Source: Ruminococcus flavefaciens
GTDB lineage: Bacteria; Bacillota; Clostridia; Oscillospirales; Ruminococcaceae
DNA: 64,000 nt
Assembly: GCF_900119075.1 (NCBI RefSeq)
Contig: NZ_FPIP01000001.1
Coordinates: 553,198-617,197, forward strand
Direction of reading: 5' to 3'
Below are positions 59,837 through 64,000 of this stretch, in pieces. Numbering within the stretch: position 1 is the stretch's first letter; each line of letters starts with the position of its first letter. The notes beneath the pieces were generated by a model. The model saw only the letters and a list, made by a program, of their open reading frames with translations. It was not told the DNA's origin and searched no databases. The position numbers and the translations under genes are program-made.

Positions 59837-61576
59837 TTAATGGGTGGTTTTTTCTGTATCTGTCAGCATATCAAAGGTAACTCCGTATTTCACGGCGATA
59901 TCATGAGCATAGGACATACCCTCGGGCGAACCGACCTCTACCTTGAATGAGCGCTGTCCGTTATCGCTCTTCATGATAAGTGAAGAAACCTTCGCGTAGC
60001 CTTCGGTGGAGTTGATATCATCAGCCTCCAGCGCGAGCTTATGCATATGTGTATTATAAATAGTACGAACCTTCTTCTGAGCTATCGCCTTTACTGAATC
60101 ACGTGCGATAAAGAAGCCCTCCTCAAATGAAGTTGTTGAAAAAGTCTCATTGAGCAGAAGCAGACTGTCCTTGGTGCAGCTTGAATAGATATCCTTGAAG
60201 CGGACACATTCCTCGCCAAGTCTGCCAAGATCAAGAGTCTTATCCTCGTCCGCAGGAAAATGAGTATATACACAGTCCACAGGTCTGTAGAGGAAAGAAT
60301 CCGCAGGAACGGAAATACCGCCCTGCGCCAGAACGTACATGATACCCACAGCCTGAGTTATAGTAGTTTTGCCGCCTCTGTTTGCGCCTGTAAGGATATA
60401 AATAGTATGCTCCTTATCGAAAACAAGGTCGTTGCAGACGATATCCTCCATTTTTTCGCTGTTGACTGCAAGTTTCATGTTGTACATTCCCTTAGCGTCC
60501 ATGAATATATCATCGTCTGAAAGAGTCTTGGCTTCACAGAATTTGAAGCCTTTTTCAGTGTACTGCTCAATAAAATCAGCAAATCTGATATAATAAAAGA
60601 ACTCGGGAACAAGCTGAGAAATATTGACAATGGCTATATCCGCGTATTTAGACAGTGTATCACGGAGCTTCTTCACCATTGAGTCAAGCATTTTATTCAG
60701 CACCTTATCAAGATAGAAGGTCGCGCCGCTTGAGCCGTCGCCGTCGGGAGTCTGCGTAACTGTAGCTCTTATCCTGCCGTCAACAAAAGGCGTGTTCGTT
60801 ACAGCCAGATACTCCCCCATTTTATTTATGGTTTTAGAAATAACGTGTGTTCTTAGCTTATCTACCTGATGATAATGCATATCGCCGTCCCATGCAGGTC
60901 TGTCGTTTATCTTGTTTTTAGAAGCAAGAGCGTCAGCAAAATTGCTGACTATATTTGATTTTTTGAACTGTCTTGCGTTTACGGAGATAAGTCCCATGCT
61001 TGTTGCCTCAAAGCGCTCGTTTACATTGATACCAACAGTAACGCTCTGTATATCAGCGGATTTTACTTTTAATTCAGCAATATCCTTTTTCATCTCAGCA
61101 AAGCAGGCTTCATTGTAAAGCTCATCAATATAGCTCAGAAAGCCCTTCAATCCTTTGGATTCGAGCTTTTCCCCTTCGAGACAATGCTTCATCTCCTCAA
61201 CGCACTTTATGTAGTCATTCAGCTCATCAAGCCTGTGCATAAGATGCCAGAAGCCAAGCTTTTCGTCGGACTGTATGCGTGAAGCGCTGAATTGCTTTAT
61301 GAAACCAAGCTTATCAAAAAGCTCAACCATACGAGTTCTGAGCTTTGGATTTCGCAGTATATCACCAAATACCTGACATCTGTACTCAGCGACACGCGGA
61401 TCAGCTGTCATATTCGAGATTATATTCATAATTAGATTCTGCTCTTTCGAATCGTTTGTAATACAGCTGCAAAGTGTGTCAAGACCAAGGTCGTGACAGC
61501 TTTCAGGTGAGAGCTGCTTATATTCTATGTCAGCAAAATTTGGAAATAATATGCTGAACTCTCTGTTTTTATTCAT
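59837..61576 (-). CDS. MutS-related ATPase (no mismatch-recognition domain)
   Basis: A 579-residue protein with the MutS core and ATPase parts. The Walker A site is TGANRGGKTT (near residues 395-403, where MutS has GPNMAGKST), Walker B is LLLLNET, followed by STTSFEEG and a YNTHMHKL signature. The N-terminal mismatch-binding domain of MutS is missing; the first half is all-helical core. Relatives in Firmicutes are uncharacterised and may act in recombination or repair. ATG 61576 has AAGGAG. It has a promoter at 61611-61639. Confidence 0.82.
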   Translation of the reverse strand: MNKNREFSILFPNFADIEYKQLSPESCHDLGLDTLCSCITNDSKEQNLIMNIISNMTADPRVAEYRCQVFGDILRNPKLRTRMVELFDKLGFIKQFSASRIQSDEKLGFWHLMHRLDELNDYIKCVEEMKHCLEGEKLESKGLKGFLSYIDELYNEACFAEMKKDIAELKVKSADIQSVTVGINVNERFEATSMGLISVNARQFKKSNIVSNFADALASKNKINDRPAWDGDMHYHQVDKLRTHVISKTINKMGEYLAVTNTPFVDGRIRATVTQTPDGDGSSGATFYLDKVLNKMLDSMVKKLRDTLSKYADIAIVNISQLVPEFFYYIRFADFIEQYTEKGFKFCEAKTLSDDDIFMDAKGMYNMKLAVNSEKMEDIVCNDLVFDKEHTIYILTGANRGGKTTITQAVGIMYVLAQGGISVPADSFLYRPVDCVYTHFPADEDKTLDLGRLGEECVRFKDIYSSCTKDSLLLLNETFSTTSFEEGFFIARDSVKAIAQKKVRTIYNTHMHKLALEADDINSTEGYAKVSSLIMKSDNGQRSFKVEVGSPEGMSYAHDIAVKYGVTFDMLTDTEKTTH

Positions 61577-61610
61577 AACTGCTCCTTACATGGATGTATT
61601 ATTTGGTATT

Positions 61611-61639
61611 ATTATAACATAATTATAGTGAAAAGTCAA
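61611..61639 (-). promoter_or_regulatory. promoter of the MutS-related gene
   Basis: On the minus strand TTGACT (61634-61639), 17-nt spacer, TATAAT (61611-61616). Confidence 0.7.
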
Positions 61640-61670
61640 ATAAAAAAGCTAAAAGTTGTGCATAAATGCC

Positions 61671-61699
61671 TTGATTTTTCATGCAATATGTGGTAATAT
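61671..61699 (+). promoter_or_regulatory. promoter of the CotH gene
   Basis: TTGATT (61671-61676), 17-nt spacer, TAATAT (61694-61699). Confidence 0.55.
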
Positions 61700-61733
61700 A
61701 TAAATATGATTTTTCTTTTAAGGAGCTTAAATA

Positions 61734-63368
61734 ATGAAAAAATTTCCCAGAATACTCTCAGCTTCTGCTGCGGCATTAATGCTTTTTGGCTGTTCAGCCA
61801 ATAATGACAGCAGCTTTGAATCTGATTCTGCAATAAGTCAAACACAGCAGACAACTGACGTAGCATCAACTGCGGCAAATACCGGAGAGTCTATTTCCGA
61901 TGTTCTTCCCGTACTTTCAATTGAAACAAAGAGCAAGGACGCAAATGTCCTCGATTTTATAAATAAGCCTGTAGCAGGTCATGTTTCAGAGGCTATAGCT
62001 TCATGGACACCAAATTACAAGATTCCTCCTGAGCCGTATTATGAGGACTGCACCATTACTCTCAAGGACAAGAACGGCGAGGTTACGGTGGATTCCGCAG
62101 ATGCAAAGGTAAAGGTTCGTGGAAACTGGACTACATTATATGATAAAAAGCCTCTGAAGATAAAGTTCAATGAAAAGCAGAGTATGCTTGGTCTTAATAA
62201 CGGCGCTGAGCAGAAAAGCTGGCTGCTGCTTGCTGAGTATAAGGACGCTTCAATGCTAAGAAATAAGGCTGCTCTTTATGCGTCCCGTGAGATACTTAGT
62301 GAGGACGGTCTTTACGCTGCTGACACGGACTTCGTACAGGTTATCATAAACGGCGAATATTTGGGACTTTATCTGCTCTCTGATACTCTGCAGGTGTCGT
62401 CTAACAGAGTAAATATCACAGAGCCCAAAAAGGACTACACCGGTACTGATATCGGCTATTTCATGGAATATGACGGCTATTTTGACTACGAGGATGAGCT
62501 GCATAAATTTACTCTTGATCTGGCAGGCAATGCTCCCTTGACAGCTTTTAATGGTTCGGATAATGGACAGAAGATGAGAGCTCTTCCTGCAACAAAAATG
62601 GAACATAAAAAACCTGTGGGTATGACCATAAAGAGCGATATTTACTCTCAGGAACAGCACGATTTTATCGAAAACTTCGTAAATAACACTTACAAGATCA
62701 TGTATGAGGCAGCATATCATGACAAGGCTTTTGTTTTCGATGCAGATTACAAGAATATCTCGGAAAACACAAAAATTACACCTCAGCAGGCTGTAGAAAA
62801 CGTGGTTGATGTACAGTCTCTCGTTGATATGTACATCATAAGTGAGCTGACCTGCGACGCTGATATTTACTGGTCAAGCTTTTATATGGACGCTGATTTT
62901 GGTGCTGACGGAAAGAAAAAACTTACATTTGAAGCTCCGTGGGATTTTGATTCCTCAATGGGCAATAAGGACAGATGTATTGACGGAACAGGATTTTACG
63001 CTTCAAATGTAGTACCCGATGTTGACGGCGGCAGCAAATTCGGCGGATATGACACCATAAATCCTTGGCTCGTTGTTCTTGCACATCAGGACTGGTATCA
63101 GGATATGGTCAGGAAAACATGGACCAAAGCCTATGATAACGGAGTTTTTGAACGCACCTGTAAGCTTATATCCGATGACAGCACCAATTTAACAAATGAT
63201 TTTGAAAAAAATTATCAGAAATGGAACAATATCAAAAACAATTCTGATTTTGTAAATGAACTGTCTGAACCTGAAAAAAAATGCAAAACAGAAAAAGAAG
63301 CTGCTGATTTTCTTCTTGATTGGCTCAATAGCAGGATAGAATTTCTCAACGAACAATGGCACACATAA
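61734..63368 (+). CDS. CotH-family lipoprotein
   Basis: A 544-residue exported lipoprotein: signal peptide with lipobox LFGC (C20), a Ser/Thr/Asp-rich linker (about 24-60), then a CotH kinase-type domain (about 105-510). Motifs: VRGNWTTLYDKKPLKIKF, NGEYLGLYLL and the metal-binding EAPWDFDSSMG. CotH enzymes phosphorylate surface or coat proteins in Bacillus; in Ruminococcus relatives they are associated with cellulosome proteins. A dockerin is not present. The start ATG has AAGGAG; its terminator is at 63374-63400. Confidence 0.88.
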   Translation: MKKFPRILSASAAALMLFGCSANNDSSFESDSAISQTQQTTDVASTAANTGESISDVLPVLSIETKSKDANVLDFINKPVAGHVSEAIASWTPNYKIPPEPYYEDCTITLKDKNGEVTVDSADAKVKVRGNWTTLYDKKPLKIKFNEKQSMLGLNNGAEQKSWLLLAEYKDASMLRNKAALYASREILSEDGLYAADTDFVQVIINGEYLGLYLLSDTLQVSSNRVNITEPKKDYTGTDIGYFMEYDGYFDYEDELHKFTLDLAGNAPLTAFNGSDNGQKMRALPATKMEHKKPVGMTIKSDIYSQEQHDFIENFVNNTYKIMYEAAYHDKAFVFDADYKNISENTKITPQQAVENVVDVQSLVDMYIISELTCDADIYWSSFYMDADFGADGKKKLTFEAPWDFDSSMGNKDRCIDGTGFYASNVVPDVDGGSKFGGYDTINPWLVVLAHQDWYQDMVRKTWTKAYDNGVFERTCKLISDDSTNLTNDFEKNYQKWNNIKNNSDFVNELSEPEKKCKTEKEAADFLLDWLNSRIEFLNEQWHT

Positions 63369-63373
63369 TATCA

Positions 63374-63400
63374 AAGCCACCTGTATTACGCAGGTGGCTT
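63374..63400 (+). terminator. terminator of the CotH gene
   Basis: AAGCCACCTG / CAGGTGGCTT with a 7-nt loop and ACTTTT behind it. Confidence 0.75.
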
Positions 63401-63417
63401 ACTTTTACATAAAAATT

Positions 63418-63448
63418 AAAAGCACTTCGGAATGCGAAGTGCTTTTTT
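63418..63448. terminator. terminator of the rRNA operon
   Basis: AAAAGCACTTCG / CGAAGTGCTTTT hairpin with 5-nt loop. On the minus strand it follows the tRNA and has AATTTTT behind it; on the plus strand it also backs up the CotH gene. Confidence 0.8.
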
Positions 63449-63451
63449 GAG

Positions 63452-63525
63452 TGGGCCATTAGGGACTCGAACCCCAGACCGTCCGGTTATGAGCCGGATG
63501 CTCTAACCAACTGAGCTAATGGCCC
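63452..63525 (-). tRNA. tRNA with CAU anticodon (Ile2 or elongator Met)
   Basis: A full cloverleaf: acceptor GGGCCAT / ATGGCCC, D-arm GCTCAGTTGGTTAGAGC, anticodon stem CCGG / CCGG with loop CTCATAA (anticodon at 63489-63491), T-arm with GGTTCGAGTCC. The C4-G69 and C5-G68 pairs favour the lysidine-modified Ile2 tRNA over elongator Met. CCA is not encoded; the next bases are CTC after discriminator A. Confidence 0.9.
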
Positions 63526-63538
63526 TTATAACATTAAA

Positions 63539-63561
63539 TCGGAAGCTTTTTCAGCTTCCGA
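63539..63561 (-). other. stem-loop between 5S and tRNA
   Basis: TCGGAAGCT / AGCTTCCGA hairpin with 5-nt loop in the operon spacer, probably an RNA processing site. Confidence 0.6.
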
Positions 63562-63573
63562 TAATGTATATAG

Positions 63574-63690
<117 letters not shown>

Positions 63691-63756
63691 TATTTATTGA
63701 AGTTTTGAAACGAATAAAGCGTAATGCGAGGCGTGAACTCTGAATGAAGTAAAAAG

Positions 63757-64000
63757 GAAAAGCCCTCGACCGATTAGTACTCGCAAGCTGAACGTGTCAC
63801 CACGCTTACACTTTGAGCCTATCAAACTCATAGTCTTTGAGAGGTCTTACTCTTACGAAGGGATATCTTATCTTAAGGTCGGCTTCACGCTTAGATGCCT
63901 TCAGCGTTTATCCGTTCCGCACTTAGCTGCCCAGCTGTGCCATTGGCATGACAACTGGTGCACCAGCGGTGCGTCCATCCCGGTCCTCTCGTACTAGGGA
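63757..64000 (-). rRNA. rrl: 23S ribosomal RNA, 3' end (partial)
   Basis: The minus strand reads CTAGTACGAGAGGACCGG (sarcin-ricin region) then GGATAAACGCTGAAGGCATC and ends near TAATCGGTCGAGGGC. The gene continues past the right edge. The 3' end is approximate. Confidence 0.95.

Noticed and set aside
63794..63997. 67-residue open frame on the plus strand
   Set aside because: It lies antisense within the 23S rRNA 3' end.

Overview
The window looks like a chromosomal segment of a low-to-mid GC, monoderm Firmicute of the Ruminococcus type (Oscillospiraceae). Pointers are the Gram-positive gene content (hprK, rapZ, whiA, DnaD and DnaI-type loaders, gatCAB, a SigK-type sigma factor), the lack of outer-membrane genes, strong SD sequences, frequent TTG starts, a CotH-family lipoprotein, and threonine-rich linkers in several exported proteins. 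The species call is inference from style, not from a database match. Most of the region is housekeeping; I see no phage, transposase or CRISPR array.

Layout. 0-3.7 kb (+): end of a penicillin-binding protein, long-form hibernation factor hpf, a LUD-domain protein with a CmpB-type membrane protein, and an HMGL-like aldolase. 3.7-8.1 kb (-): a divergent type IIA topoisomerase pair with a small zinc-ribbon protein between the subunits. 8.3-10.8 kb (-): copper ATPase copA with a well-defined regulated promoter. 10.9-14.3 kb (-): gatCAB plus an ArsC/Spx-like protein. 14.4-15.4 kb (-): SleB-type wall hydrolase. 15.9-21.4 kb (+): MoxR ATPase, DUF58, transglutaminase and DUF308 operon. 21.7-22.6 kb (+): LysR regulator behind a structured leader. 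22.9-27.4 kb (-): DUF951, prfA, sua5, coaE and M18 aminopeptidase. 27.5-28.9 kb (+): unknown protein and an S1-domain protein.

28.9-41.2 kb (-) is a long co-directional block: rpe, three Rnf-like membrane subunits (D, E, A), a DUF4015-like protein, hprK, murB, rapZ, whiA, dnaE and pfkA (own promoter). It groups sugar metabolism and carbon regulation with wall precursor synthesis and replication. 41.5-45.6 kb (+): sigK, an SDR epimerase with an HD hydrolase, then DnaD- and DnaI-type replication proteins. 45.7-46.9 kb (-): a foldase-like lipoprotein. 47.1-52.6 kb (+): thyX, DUF2156, DJ-1, 5-formyl-THF cyclo-ligase, mltG and a U32 protein, tightly packed. 52.6-54.1 kb (-): an ExbB/ExbD-like three-gene operon. 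54.2-55.3 kb (-): a flippase-like membrane protein. 55.5-59.6 kb: divergent EAL and LacI-GGDEF proteins for cyclic-di-GMP turnover, followed by an intergenic hairpin cluster. 59.8-61.6 kb (-): MutS-related ATPase. 61.7-63.4 kb (+): CotH lipoprotein. 63.4-64.0 kb (-): tail of an rRNA operon (23S 3' end, 5S, tRNA-CAU).

The two best candidates for undescribed biology are (1) the orphan RnfD-E-A trio, in which three of the four cysteines that should hold the intramembrane iron-sulfur cluster are serine and no RnfD flavin-attachment motif or RnfB/C/G genes are visible, and (2) the self-contained ExbB/ExbD-like operon in a monoderm, with a second, separate ExbD-type extracytoplasmic domain. Also notable are whiA, whose conserved first codon is ATA instead of ATG, and a type II topoisomerase with a rewritten quinolone-site motif.
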